From: Harmothoe impar
Lineage: Eukaryota > Annelida > Polychaeta > Phyllodocida > Polynoidae
DNA: 64,000 bases
Assembly (NCBI GenBank): GCA_947462335.1
Contig: OX381717.1
Location: 15,305,166 to 15,369,165, forward strand
Direction of reading: 5' to 3'
The notes under the pieces were generated by a model. It had not been told where the DNA came from and did not search any database. It worked only from the letters and a program-made list of their open reading frames with translations. Of this stretch, positions 15,419 to 26,809 are shown one piece after another; the first letter of the stretch is position 1; each line of letters starts with the position of its first letter. The translations under genes were made by a program, and so were the position numbers.

Positions 15419-17639
15419 CTTTGCAAAGGAAAAGGCAAAGGATAACATTAACTTTCTATACTGGTGGCAGTATATGGAGATGGTAAGGACTCTTCTACTG
15501 CTAACAAGGGCCTACAGGGATGCAGACTGGCACCTCCACATCGAGGCATTCAAGATGATGTTACCCCACTTCATTGCGTATGACCATCCTAACTACGTCA
15601 AATGGGGTTTAGTTTATATCGCAGAGATGAGCAACCTTCCCCTTCAAGTTCTGACAGAGTTTGAGAAAGGAAACTTCACTGTGAAAAGATCTGATAGAAG
15701 ATTCAACCAAGTTGATGCAGACCAAGGCCTGGAGTGGATCAACAAAGTAGGGAAAACTGCTGGTGGAATCATAGGGATCACCAAAACCAGATCAGCTCTC
15801 AACAGGTGGGCTCTATCTTACAACATCCGTTCACACATCAGCAACACTGTATATGACATATACAATGTCGAGAAAAATGAGATTGTTCTCAATGAAAGTC
15901 AACCCAAACGAAAAGAAAGAGACAATAAGGATGAAGACAGTTTAGTCACTGAACTGATACGTATGGAAATCTTCTCTGTCACAGATCTTCTCCAAAATGT
16001 GGCAAACAAGGACCTTGCAACACAGGAAATCCAAGATGCTCTGACAACGGCTTATGCCAGAGGTCAGGCTCAACTAAATGACTTTGTATCAGAAAGATTT
16101 CTCAGCCATCCCGAGAAGTTCAATGATCGAATGAAAAGGAACAACCCTCTCACCTTTAGTAACTTGTACAAAGTGGTGAACAAAAACAAATCAAATGATC
16201 AAATCATGAAAGTTGACAGAACCATCATGCAAAGACTCATTATGTCATATGAGGCAGGGAGGGAGGTACAATTGAACAAAATTCTAGAGCATGAACTCAT
16301 GCCCGTACCACTCTCTCTTGCAGAAGCAAATGGGGATCTACGGTCAGGTGATAAATCTGCACTTGTTGGTCGCCTGACTGAAAATGTTATTTGCCCATCC
16401 ACACTCTTTGTTGATGCTGATTCAACTCTGATCATAGACGGTCAGGCATTGGTGAATGCTCTCAGCAAACCAGTGGGAGCTAAGACATTTGGTCAGTATG
16501 CCGTTGTGTTCAATGAAGCCGTTCATCAGGCTGGGAAGGCTTACGGAAGAATTGACCTGCTGTTTGATGAGTACAGGGATGTAACAACCAAAGCACAAGC
16601 AAGAAAACATCGCAACAAGCAGAAAATACCTATTAGACGACTTGTTAATGATGACCCAAGTGTGCCATTACCAGAAAACTGGAACAACTATCTATCTCAT
16701 CCTGGAAACAAAGCTGAGTTGGCATCATTCCTATCCAAGCATGTCCTGAAGCACTCTGGTAACAAAATGGTAGTTATCAGTGGAAGTTTCCCCAATGATG
16801 AAGTCAAAAGTTCGGTCCCACTCAATACAAGTCCTCTCGAAGCTGACCATGAGGAAGCCGATACCAGAGTTATTCTCCACGCCATTCATTCCTCATCACG
16901 CACAATAGTTGTGCAAGCTAGGGACACAGACATCTTGGTCATGCTACTTGCACACTTTGACAACATTAAGTGTGATAGTCTTTGGTTAAAGGCTGGAACA
17001 AGTAAGAAACGCAAATATGTGCCAGTACATGAGGTCATTCACAACATCCCTGCAGGTTCCAACAAGGCTCTTACTGCATTCCATTCCTTGACAGGTTCAG
17101 ACTGCACTTCGTTTATAGCAAACCACACAAAGAATTCCACATTCAGTGTCTTTCTTGAGCATCACAACTTGCTTCAAACACTTGGACAGCAAATTGAACT
17201 GAGCAATGAAATTGTATCTTCAGTTGAGAAATTTCTTTGCCACGTATACAAAGTGCCAAATGCCACTTCCATCAATCAGGCTAGGCTGCTTCTCTTTGGG
17301 AAGTGCAGCAAAACAGAAGCTCTCCCACCAACCTCTGATGCACTGAGGCTTCATATTCAACGTGCTCATTTCCAAGCACTGATCTGGAACTTCGCTAACC
17401 TATCATATCCCAAACTTCCTGAACCAACAGAACTTGGATGGAAGCTCGATGACAATGAACTTGTACCAGTGCTGATGACTAAAGAGCCCATACCAGATGC
17501 GTGTCTAACCCTAGTCTCATGTCAGTGCAAGACAGGCTGCACAAGTCAACGATGTGGCTGTAGGAGAGCGAAGCTGCAGTGCACTACGAATTGTGGCTGT
17601 GATCGTAGTACAGGGTTATGCCTCAACAATCAGAAATAG
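15402..17639 (+). CDS. C-terminal half: FEN1/PIN-like nuclease domain plus CXC zinc domain
   Basis: 745 codons, overlapping the first half by 17 nt in another frame. The segment ~335-570 follows the acidic-residue order of FEN1/XPG/Asteroid-type nucleases: IIDGQA (~345), LLFDEY, EADHEEADTR (~479), ARDTDILVM (~506) and LTGSDCTSF (~563). The last ~35 residues form a CXC (tesmin/TSO1, CRC) zinc domain: CQCKTGCTSQRCGC and CTTNCGCD (from residue 707). It begins with WWQYMEM and HIEAFKMMLPHFIAYDHPNY blocks that clearly continue the upstream half. Either a one-base indel split a single ~1,470-residue protein, or a frameshift site joins the halves. Nuclease activity is inferred from motifs only. Confidence 0.78.
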   Translation: MLHISDFAKEKAKDNINFLYWWQYMEMVRTLLLLTRAYRDADWHLHIEAFKMMLPHFIAYDHPNYVKWGLVYIAEMSNLPLQVLTEFEKGNFTVKRSDRRFNQVDADQGLEWINKVGKTAGGIIGITKTRSALNRWALSYNIRSHISNTVYDIYNVEKNEIVLNESQPKRKERDNKDEDSLVTELIRMEIFSVTDLLQNVANKDLATQEIQDALTTAYARGQAQLNDFVSERFLSHPEKFNDRMKRNNPLTFSNLYKVVNKNKSNDQIMKVDRTIMQRLIMSYEAGREVQLNKILEHELMPVPLSLAEANGDLRSGDKSALVGRLTENVICPSTLFVDADSTLIIDGQALVNALSKPVGAKTFGQYAVVFNEAVHQAGKAYGRIDLLFDEYRDVTTKAQARKHRNKQKIPIRRLVNDDPSVPLPENWNNYLSHPGNKAELASFLSKHVLKHSGNKMVVISGSFPNDEVKSSVPLNTSPLEADHEEADTRVILHAIHSSSRTIVVQARDTDILVMLLAHFDNIKCDSLWLKAGTSKKRKYVPVHEVIHNIPAGSNKALTAFHSLTGSDCTSFIANHTKNSTFSVFLEHHNLLQTLGQQIELSNEIVSSVEKFLCHVYKVPNATSINQARLLLFGKCSKTEALPPTSDALRLHIQRAHFQALIWNFANLSYPKLPEPTELGWKLDDNELVPVLMTKEPIPDACLTLVSCQCKTGCTSQRCGCRRAKLQCTTNCGCDRSTGLCLNNQK

Positions 17640-18360
17640 ACAATGTAAGTGATATTTTCAGCAAATATACCATAAAGCCCAACCCTGCAAAACAATCTGA
17701 ACCACTACTTTAAGAAGGAAATCTCAAATATCATTTTCACTAATATTTAATGTATAAAACCCCATCTACTTTGAGAGAGAAACATTTGCTAATGTGTTAT
17801 CAAGGCTTTTATATCATCTAATATGCATTATCACATATATGTGCTTTGTAATTGATAGATCTAACTTATTTTATGATTAACAGTTGAATGATATCGAATT
17901 GCTTCCAAAAGAAGCATGAACAATAATATTCTTTTTTGTCATCTTCAGGAATCGCTGTCCAGTGCCTAACAAGAGAATTACAGAATGGAATACCTATTGC
18001 TGACACCTGGAACTAGTATCTCCTGAAACTATATACCCGCCTGCTATGGTTGTAATAGAACAGATTAGCTTTCTCAAAATAATGTTCTATCAAGGCAACA
18101 ATGCCAAACTGCTGCACTTGAAACATTCAAAGTATGTGAACTGGAAAAAACACAAGTGGTATTAACTGATAAAGTATAATGCTCAAGGAACTTATCTTCA
18201 TGAAGTCTCACTTTTGATAACAATAAACAACTGTATAATATACCTAGAAGTTTGCTCATTTCATTGACAAATAATCAGTGGCCACAAAGTGGATATACCA
18301 CAAATGAGGGATAGCCGCATAAGAGTGAGTTTTTTTCCATTCAATTAAAGATAGAACAGG
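17640..18360. other. Downstream flank of the nuclease/CXC gene
   Basis: CAATGTAAGTG just after the stop resembles a splice donor, so a 3'-UTR intron is possible. AATAAA at 18222-18227 is a candidate polyadenylation signal. I see no other gene. Confidence 0.35.
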
Positions 18361-18364
18361 GCCT

Positions 18365-18910
18365 TAATGGTGAGGTGGCCTTTTAAATGGGTAGGCCATT
18401 AGAAGGGAATTGGCTGTGTACCTTTGTTGCTAAGAAAATAAGCAAATAAAATGGCTATTTCTAGACACCACTTTACTTAATAAAGACATTATCAACACAA
18501 AGTAATCCTTTTTATCTATTAAGTGGGGTAAGGTGGCATTAAAATTGATCTATGACCCCTAGGAACATGGGTTGCTAGGCAAATAAACATATAGAATAGC
18601 AGTTGCTTGGTAACCATTTACATTAGCAACAAATGGATAATATCATTAAAATCCCTGTGACCATTTTAGTGGGGATAGGCACGATTAAAATGATGTATGC
18701 CCTCTTGAAGCATGTGTTGCTAGGCAAATAAACATTTAGAATAGCTGTTGCTAGGCAACCATTTACATTAGCAACAAATGGATGATGTCATTGAAATCCT
18801 TGGACCGGATTTAGGGGGGGTAGGCTACCTGAAAATAATGATAAAAGGTCGATATAGGGCCGTTGTCAAGCAAATCAACAAATCCTGTAACGGTTGCTAG
18901 GCAACAGTTC
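18365..18910. repeat. Four diverged ~148-bp tandem copies carrying GTTGCTAGGCAA
   Basis: Copies start near 18365, 18519, 18669 and 18809, each opening with a TxxGTGGGGTAGG-like word. Three contain GTTGCTAGGCAA. Copies two and three share long stretches such as CCATTTACATTAGCAACAAATGG. The first and last are more diverged. Confidence 0.6.
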
Positions 18911-19429
18911 TAGGAGCCTGAATGGAAGGAAAAAATATAAAAAACAACTTATCTACCACAGATTTGTCATTTTGGGGTAAAAAGGACTTCATAATGTTCA
19001 ATACTGCTATTATAATGCATGATTTTAGGTTTTCTCTGAGTGAAATGGCGGCCATTTTGTTTTGGTCGTTAGACACAGAAAGAACGTTTTTTTCTCTTGG
19101 GGTCAAAAAAATTCGGATTCAGCATGCCCAAATTACCCCAAAAAGCATCTCAGAACAATTGTACTAAAAAATGCCCCTTGGCAGGTTTAGAACCATATTT
19201 TCATGTATTCATTCCCGTCTAATATGTTGTTATTACATTCAGGTAACAGGTGTTTGTATCAGGGTGCTGCTTGTTTCCATGTTCATGTTCCGAATGGGGC
19301 TATGAAGCTTGGCATTCCAAGAATCTATTATGAAATCTGTTATATTCCCAACCATTCTGGAATTATTGAGAAGCCATAAACTTTTGTAATCTAATTATAA
19401 AAAGCTCTGTGGAACATTAATGTGGGATC

Positions 19430-19900
19430 ACTTTCAACGAGGACATCTAGTGGTTTGTTCAAGAACATGACTTGCCCACTTGACCCAGGTCCAGCCCAGA
19501 TGAATCCCATCCATGAGAGGGAATGCGATTTGAAAAGCAGCCATGAAAGTTAAGTTGATGGCCTGGGCCCTTAAAATTAGATGGCGGCCTAACCCAAATG
19601 TGACCCACCTTACAGTACATTCAAAGCCCATATTACGCCCACTGTTCCTTTAACCCACTTTGCCCAAGTCCATCCCAAGTGAAACCCATCCTGATATAAC
19701 AACATCGCGACTTTACTTTAAAATGTTAATTTCAAAGAATCACTTCTTATGGACACAAATTAAAGTATGCCAAATGTAGTAAAATGATTATATTTGAAGT
19801 TTGGTCTGTGGGCTGAGCCCAGCTGGGGCCCACCTAGTAGCCCATGTTTACTCCCTTAGAAATCCCAAGGAAGTCTAGCCCACATTAACTAGATCCAGCC
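19430..19900. repeat. Dispersed repeat with GCCCA/TGGGC words
   Basis: Repeated phrases of the form CCCATCC..., CACTTTGCCCAAGTCCATCCC and AGCCCACATTAACTAGATCCAGCC resemble the segments at ~1440-1625 and ~21355-21480. No coding signal is seen. Confidence 0.35.
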
Positions 19901-19994
19901 TGTGCAAGGCCATGAAAGTGGTACTTTAATTTATAATTTCTAAGAACAACCAAAGGTGAGTATGTTTCAAAGTATGTACAACATATTGGTAAAT

Positions 19995-21335
19995 GGAATT
20001 TAGGCACCCGGTCTTTAGGCACCCTGCCTTCAAGCCCCCCTGAGCACAGGCACCCTGCCCTTAGGCCCTCTGGATTTCAGGCCCCCGGCCTTTTGGCACC
20101 CTGGCCATAGGCCCCCTGTCTATAGGCAAAACCTACCATACGTCCACAAGCCTGTCCTACGTTTACAACCCTGTCATACGTCCACAACCTTTCATATGTC
20201 CGTTTCAGTGTCTCTAACAAATGATTGACCACCCCTCCTCACGTCCACTACCATCTCCTCACGTCTACCACCACTTCCTCACGTCCACTACCATCTCCTC
20301 ACGTCCACTACCACTTCCTCACGTCCACCACTACTTCCTCACGTCCACTCCCATTTCCTCACGTCCACTACCATCTCCTCACGTCCACTACCATCTCCTC
20401 ACGTCCACTACCATCTCCTCACGTCCATTACCTTCTCCTCACGTCCACTACCACTTCCTCATCTCCTCAACCCCCTCCCTCACATCCAACCGTGGACGTG
20501 AGGAAGTGGTAGTGGACGTGAGGAAGTGGTAGTGGACATGAGGAAGTGGTAGTGGACGTGAGGAAGTGGTAGTGGACGTGAGGAAGTGGTAGTGGACGTG
20601 AAGAAGTGGTAGTGGACGTGAGGAAGTGGTAGTGGACATGAGGAAGTGGTAGTGGACGTGAGGAAGTGGTAGTGGACGTGAGGAAGTGGTAGTGGACGTG
20701 AGGAAGTGGTAGTGGACGTGAGGAAGTGGTAGTGGACGTGAGGAAGTGGTAGTTGGTGTGAGGAGAAGGGGGTTGGACGTTAGAGAAGGGGTTGGATATG
20801 AGGGAGAGGGTTGGGCGTGAGAGAAGAGAGTTGGATGTGAGGAAATGGGGTTGGACGTGAGGAAATGGGGTTGGACGTGAGGAGGGGGTTGGATGTGAAG
20901 GAGGGGGTTGGATGTGAGGGAGGAGGTTGGACGTGAGAGAAGGGGTTGGATGTGAGGAAGGTGGTTGGATGTGAGGGAATTGGGCTGGATGTGAGAGAAG
21001 GGGTTGGATGTGAGTGAGGGGTTGGACATGAGGTAAGAGGTTGGATGTGAGGGAGGGGGTTGGATGTGAGGAAGGGGTTGGACGTGAGAGGAAGGGGTTG
21101 GACATTATGATTTGTAAGAGATAGTGTTGGACGTGATGAATTTGAATGAGATAATCGGGTGTGGATGTATGAAATGGACGTGAGATTTGTGCCTACAGGC
21201 CGGGGGCCTGTAGTCAGGGTGGCCTACAGGCAGGGGGCCTCAGATCCGGAGGGCCTGTGGGCTGGGGGCCTGTGTTCCGGGGGCCTGTGGGCCGGGGGCC
21301 TACAGTCAGGAGGGCCTGTATTCCGGATACCCAAC
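19995..21335. repeat. Large foldback made of an inverted 20-bp minisatellite
   Basis: Left arm 20233-20470: about twelve copies of a 20-mer of the type CTCACGTCCACTACCATCTC. Right arm 20500-20755: about thirteen copies of its inverse (GAGGAAGTGGTAGTGGACGT). A diverged TTGGACGTGAGxGAAGGGG array follows to ~21150. Outside these, GGCACCCTGCCC/GGCCCCCTG words (20000-20120) face GGGGGCCTGTAG/CAGGGTGGCC words (21195-21330), again inverted. The whole ~1.3 kb is therefore palindromic around ~20485. Long frames on both strands here are repeat artefacts. Confidence 0.85.
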
Positions 21336-21354
21336 AGATTTTAGGAAAAAAATT

Positions 21355-21640
21355 GTTGGTGGGCTTGGCCCATCTGGAATCTTACTGGTAGCCCTGGACA
21401 AAAATGAGGAAAACCCAGATATGGGCAAACCCAGCAGGCCCAAGTAAAACACAAATGGGCCCCATGGACCAATCTTATCTGGGCAGCCAGTGCCAGCCAG
21501 CGCCAGCCTATCTGCTGGGGGTCATATTCGTTTTTTGTCAGGAGGTCAAAGATGGCACCCAGTCAAAGATGGCACCCAGTCAAAGATGGCACCCGGTCTA
21601 AGACGTTCACATTGGCCCAATCTATTGAGCCACAATCACC
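21355..21640. repeat. Composite repeat with 18-bp tandem units
   Basis: GTCAAAGATGGCACCCAG is repeated three times at 21546-21597. It is followed by ACATTGGCCCAATCTATTGAGCCACA, which resembles the end of the foldback at 52069-52374 and the sequence at 24050-24080. This is probably the right half of one element family. Confidence 0.5.
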
Positions 21641-21679
21641 CTCACCTTGGAAGAATCCTATTAGGCACACTAGGGTTAT

Positions 21680-21935
21680 GACAAGCTGCACTGTAAAAAC
21701 TAGAACCAAAATACACTGTAAACCACAAATATACTGTGAACAAGCAGTATATTCTACTGCCCATATACACTAATAGAGTAGTATATACTGTAAATCTACA
21801 GTATATCATATAGTACAGCTGCACTACACTGTAAAAAGTTGATCGAAAAATATGTCCTTTTATACTGTAAACCAACAATATATTCTACTGTCCATGGTCA
21901 CTTATACCGTAGTACATACTGTAAATCTACAGCAT
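21680..21935. repeat. CTGTAAAxxTACAG-type repeat block
   Basis: Many short palindromic words such as ACTGTAAATCTACAGTAT and TACTGTAAACCA in direct and inverted order. The same words occur at 36565-37100 and 37590-37745. Confidence 0.5.
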
Positions 21936-21939
21936 ATGT

Positions 21940-22690
21940 GCAGCTAATCTTCTGAAAGTGCGCGGTTTTTACGCAATAATTTGTGGTACTCACCACGAAT
22001 CCCAAAGACAGTGGAGTGAGATGGGTGATGTTAGTTTGTGACCTGTCCCATCTCTGTGCTCTGTGCAGGAGTCCTACCCCGGGGGGGGGGGGGGGGGGGG
22101 TACTGACTCTCTGATGCTCACTACCCACTGCCGCCCTACAGCCCCCCCTTTTCACACTGAGAAGTTCTAGCAGTGTTCTGACCGCCCCTCACTTTCAAAT
22201 AGAGGGGAAATATGCCTAGCGACCGCCCCCTATTATGGAGAAAGTGAGGTTTGAGGTCCAGACCGAGTAATGGCAAACTCAACCATTTAAGCTGAAAACC
22301 TATCAATTAGTACTGCAAACTTAACAATTCACCCTTTCTAACAATCAGACATGGTTTTGTGATTAATCAAGTGCTGTGTAGGCTCAAGAAACCATCATCC
22401 AGAAAGGCTTATGCCCTCATTCCCAATGAAATATGGAGTGACTACCCTTCCCTTTTAACCTGGGAGTGGAGTGACCGCCCCTGCCTTTTAGCCCTACTGA
22501 CATTCGACCGCCACCACTCCGGAAAGTTGTGCCGCAGTTAGTACCCAAATCATACCTTAGTGCCCCCCCAACCCGGGTCCTACCCTCATACTGCAAACAT
22601 ACTTTAGGCATGGCCTCCCGTGAGTGAAGGCTAACTGGATATATTTTCAACACTATAGACCAATGCAGCAAAAAACGGTGACGCCTTCAT
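21940..22690. other. Intergenic sequence with a G18-type run
   Basis: A run of ~18-20 Gs lies at 22081-22100. The GACCGCCCC words at ~22170-22500 are repeated loosely. I see no gene. Confidence 0.4.
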
Positions 22691-22935
22691 GATAAAGTTT
22701 ACGCTGGTTTAACCTTTTGATGACAGATGTCGCTAAAAGATCAACATTTGTTGACATGATGCACCAATGCAGCCCCGGTGAGTAACTTGGCAGCGCTGCA
22801 TTGCTGCATCATGCAGACCCTTCGAGAGTGTCTCAATCTAATAAGGTCGGCATGATGCATGAATGCAGCACTGGCGAATTACTGCATCATGACGACCAAG
22901 GGTATGATGCATTAAGGCATCATGCCATCCTTAAA
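22690..22935. repeat. Dispersed GCATCATG/GCAGC repeat
   Basis: Words like GATGCACCAATGCAGCCC, GGTGAGTAACT, GGCATGATGCATGAATGCAGC and GCATCATGACGACCAAGG recur in other orders at 63530-63710 and, weakly, at ~52390-52480. They point to one dispersed family, partly self-inverted. Confidence 0.5.
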
Positions 22936-23311
22936 GGGTTGAATAGAATCATCAGTGTCTGTAATGGCTATGTTGAAAACATCTCATATCAGGAGATTCA
23001 CAGAACAAATATCTTTCAAAAAGTGTATATTAGAATGCAAGATTGTGAGGTTATATTATTTGTTGGTCACGCTTCAGAAATTTTCAAAAATGTTATCACA
23101 ACTTTTCTGAAAAGTCACCCTTTCATGTTGCATAGATCTATACCACAGTTTAAACAGATGACCTAGATGTCCATATATACCTATAAAAAATAGATTTAGG
23201 TCGCATTCATTACCTGGACCGTGAAGCATGTAGTCCTATTATTAATTAGGGTAGGATGGGAGTATGCTATAATGAGACCTTAATGGCCAGGTTCGGGCAC
23301 AAATGCCCGGA

Positions 23312-23569
23312 CTCCACTAGGGCGACACAGGTACTTGCGAAATGAGGCGATCTTTTTTTATGTTTTGTTTTGCACAATTTACTTCATTCCGCCTAGTTTC
23401 GCCTGGTTTCGCCTAGTTTCGCAGCAGTGTCGCCGTGAGTGTCGGCCTGTTGCTGCAGAGAATTAGGGCGGCACTGCCGCGAAACTAGGCAAAATGAAGC
23501 AAATTGTGCAGAACAAAACATTAAAAAAGATCGCCTCATTTCGCAGGTACCTGTGTCGCCCTAGTGGAG
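23312..23569. mobile_element. MITE-like foldback (CTCCACTAGGGCGACACAGG ends)
   Basis: Left arm from CTCCACTAGGGCGACACAG through GAAATGAGGCGATC; right arm its inverse, ending CCTGTGTCGCCCTAGTGGAG. The inner arms (GCACAATTTACTTCATT / AATGAAGCAAATTGTGC) also pair, leaving a ~55-bp centre. No clear target duplication is visible. Confidence 0.75.
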
Positions 23570-23789
23570 CCTGACCTATACTCGGGAATGCCCGAATCAT
23601 CTAAAGCTAGATTGGAGTCGTTCATGTGTCACGTCTGGTCTAGTCTAGTGTCCATATGGAGGGCCAGTGGACCATACATCTGCTAATTGCTACTTGCCAA
23701 TTGCCAACTTATGGGTCAATAAAGATGCATGGATAAACAGAATGAAGATAGATATATATATTGGCTAAGTCCCACCAGATCGATTGAAG

Positions 23790-24085
23790 TTGATAGTCTA
23801 TGACCGGGTGACCTCTATGACCAGCAAGCCTGAATAAAAACGGGTTATTTAGGGCAGATGATGATAAAAATGGGCAACTAATTACTAGTTTAAAGAGTTA
23901 TAACGTCCATTAACCTTTTCAGCCAAATTCTATTTACATCTGCCCTAAATAACCCGTTTTTATTCAGGCCGGTCAGAGCTGGCACCCAGTCAGAGCTGGC
24001 ACCCGGTCAGAGCTGGCACCCGGTCAGAGCTGGCACCCAGTCAGAGACGAAAAGATTGGCCCAAGTTCGTGAGACACAACATCCA
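23790..24085. mobile_element. Foldback element with tandem GGTCAGAGCTGGCACCC units
   Basis: GCCTGAATAAAAACGGGTTA (from 23829) pairs with its inverse ending at ~23970. Outside the right arm are four ~18-bp units of GTCAGAGCTGGCACCC, then TTGGCCCAAGTTCGTGAGACAC. That ending matches the terminus of the element at 52069-52374. The left end is less clear. Confidence 0.6.
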
Positions 24086-24792
24086 CATCCACAAAGATAT
24101 TTTATGTACTGTAGACGTACTATTATTTCAAGCTGAACATATTTTTACGTGTTTCATTTGGATAATATTGAATTCATAATAGATGAGAATTTACTGCTTG
24201 AATGTGGTAGATTTGTGAATGAGCTCTAATATTCTCTCCATAATTAATAGTGTACCACCTAGTGAGACACTAAGCAGTTGTGTGTCCAATTGAAGTTGAA
24301 AAATTATTACCTAGATTTACGTAAATTTATTACGTAGATTTACATCTCAATGAGATAGATAAATGTAAATCAGATACCTACCTCAGTTGAACGTTTTGAG
24401 GTCTAAAAACCTTCCAAATTTACCAATCTCAAACCTTTGGTTAGAAAACTACCTAGAGAAACCTCTGAGCTACGTTGGATTACGTAGTGTGTTTACTGGG
24501 TACCTGATGGCTCTCTGACCATTGAACATTAATTTGGCTGCTAGATTGGGAGTTAGTTACAATTTAATCAATTCAGGTGAAGTTCAGTTGGATTTACTTA
24601 TATTTATAATACAGACCGGTTTTCAAATGTTTCGTAGTCAGCAGCTAAATTTGATTTGATATGTTTTGTAGGAAGGGTGTATCTATTAGGTCACGGATGA
24701 TTTTCCGAAATTGTAATTGTCCCAGTAGTTATTGTGTGTTAAAGGTATACGGGAGGGTTCGGTCAATTCTATTTTACCAACAGTATCTCTTA
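24086..24792. other. AT-rich host sequence
   Basis: Nothing recognisable beyond short TTTACGTAAATTTATTACG-like dyads near 24310-24350. Confidence 0.4.
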
Positions 24793-25235
24793 GGGGCCGT
24801 CCATTAATGACGTCACACAGGAGGGGGTGGGTGGGTGTTGGTCCAAGTGTGACAAGGTGTGACAGGGGGTGGGGGGGGGGGGTGTCAAGCCCAGTGTGAC
24901 GTCACACTTTCAAAAATACAAATAAAAGCTATTTTAAAACTTAAAACTTTAATAGTGTAAAATGTTTGTAAATATTATAAATTTATGGCTATTAGTATTA
25001 TGGTAAAATCCATCACCACCCATTCTTAGTCAAGGACTTGCATAGTTTAACTGATATGTAATGTCAGGACAACTCTGATACAAAACATAACTTATGCTTG
25101 GGGGGGCGGGGTGTCTGCAAATTTGTGACATAATTTTCTAGGGGGTGTCAGCTGATGTGTGACAAAGTGTGACAGGGGGGTGGGTGGGTCTTTGAAATGG
25201 CCGAAATTAGTGTGACGTCATTTATGGATGGCCCC
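24793..25235. mobile_element. PIF/Harbinger-type MITE with TTA target duplication
   Basis: The ends GGGGCCGTCCATTAATGACG and CGTCATTTATGGATGGCCCC are inverted, flanked on both sides by TTA (24790-24792, 25236-25238). GGG-led termini plus a TWA duplication are typical of PIF/Harbinger elements. Inner TGTGACGTCACAC and GTGTGACAGGGGG words repeat on both arms. Confidence 0.78.
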
Positions 25236-26360
25236 TTAATCACTCGGGGTTATATTAGTTTAATGTATAATGATATGATAGAAGCAAAAAACCAATACCT
25301 CATAGTGCTAGATTTTTGATATTTTGACATTTAAAGATAGAACACCCTTAACTATGGCCTCATATGGTGCAAACCTCATTTTTTCAACATTTTTGAACTT
25401 TATGAAAGATTGACCAAACTTCTCAGATATTTAGAGGAGATGGTCTGGGACATAATAATCCATAAAAAGTAGTAGTCATGGGTAAATCCTATAAGCCATG
25501 ACCGCTTTAGGAGAAAAACACTAAATAAATCAATTGTATTATATATTTTGCAAGACAGAAGAGAAAGTTGTAAACAATTTGTAATCAAAACCTTAGCCAC
25601 ATATATAAGATACACTTAACATTCAAAATAATAGTGATTCATTGATAAATCAATACAGTTGGGGACATATTCAAATATTTTCTAGTCGGCCCAGACAGAT
25701 CATCATCGAGTAGTGCATAGCTTTTGGCATTAGCAAAACACAGTGATAAGATGTGTAAAATGCCACAGTCTGACATTTAAAGGGTTAGTAAAGGTAAGTA
25801 AAGACATATACAACATGGAGACATCATGGTTTTAGGTAGTTTCATTTTTTGCCACCAGGTGCCGTATGCAAACCCTGGCATACCCCTTCAAGCTATATTA
25901 AAGTATATAGTAAAATCATTTCTATCACTATAGATTTACAGTGTCTACTGAACTGCATGATAAGGTTTGTACACAATTTGGTGGCCTGTTCTCTTTTATA
26001 GGTCACAATCTATCAGTCACATGTTATCTACATAAACTTGACCTAGAAACCCCTCTGAATCCAGAGTCCAAAGTTTCCATGACTACGTCCAGTGAACGTT
26101 TCTAACCAACTAAAGGGACTCTGAGAGGCAGGAGAAAGAGGGAGTACCTGAGAGAGGCAGACAGGGACAGAATCATAGTGAGAGAGACACTGAGGCAGAG
26201 AGAGATAAGGACAGATAGAGACAGGGACAGGAACAGAGACTGCTGGAAAATATAGACATACAATCTACATACAACCTACCCAACCACAGAGAGAGAAGCT
26301 GCTGTCTGCAGCCTGAATGGTAGGTGCCTCTTCATGATAGAGAGCTCTTAATAGATTGGG
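25236..26360. other. AT-rich host sequence with a purine-rich tract
   Basis: No gene is seen. GAGAGAGGCAGACAGGGACAG-like purine-rich repeats lie at ~26115-26240. Confidence 0.4.
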
Positions 26361-26364
26361 TTAG

Positions 26365-26735
26365 GCCAAAAGAAATAAAGGTTTTTTTTCAGGTAACATG
26401 GGATGAGCGTCTAGGGTCGGTAGGTCGGATTTTTTTAGTGCTTGCCCCTCTACACACCCTAATATTGACCCAAAAAATTTAAAAATGTGGAAATTTCTTC
26501 AAAATTGCATATATCTTCATGTACCATGCCACCTTTCTATTGCACATTACTTTTTGAATATGAAAAAAAGTTATCAGCTCTGAGTGAACCCTAAAATTGA
26601 CCAAAAAAATGTAAAAATATTGAAAATCCTTCCAGATCTTCAAAATTGCATAAAAAAATGTAGGGTCGGCCCTATTTTGATAGGGTCGGTCGGGTGACCT
26701 GAAACAAAGCTTTTTTTTAAATTTGGCCTTATATA
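26365..26735. mobile_element. Foldback element, TAGGCCAAA ends (copy 1)
   Basis: TTAGGCCAAAAGAAATAAAGG with TTTCAGGTAAC on the left faces GTGACCTGAAACAAAGC and TTTGGCCTTA on the right. The inner arms carry GGGTCGGTAGGTCGG and CCTATTTTGATAGGGTCGG. No coding capacity. Confidence 0.6.
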
Positions 26736-26809
26736 GGTATATACATGTACGACAAGGGCCACACGTACAGGTTCCCCTACAGATAAAGTATATAGTGGTC
26801 AATATAGCT

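Noticed and set aside
20225..20760. CRISPR-like array
   Set aside because: The 20-bp units are contiguous without unique spacers and are inverted about a centre. This is a minisatellite in an animal genome.
20221..21105. Long open frames on both strands (up to 212 codons) with SRPLPxPHVHYHFLTST-type repeats
   Set aside because: They follow exactly the 20-bp minisatellite and exist on both strands and in several frames. No start context or non-repeat coding sequence is present.
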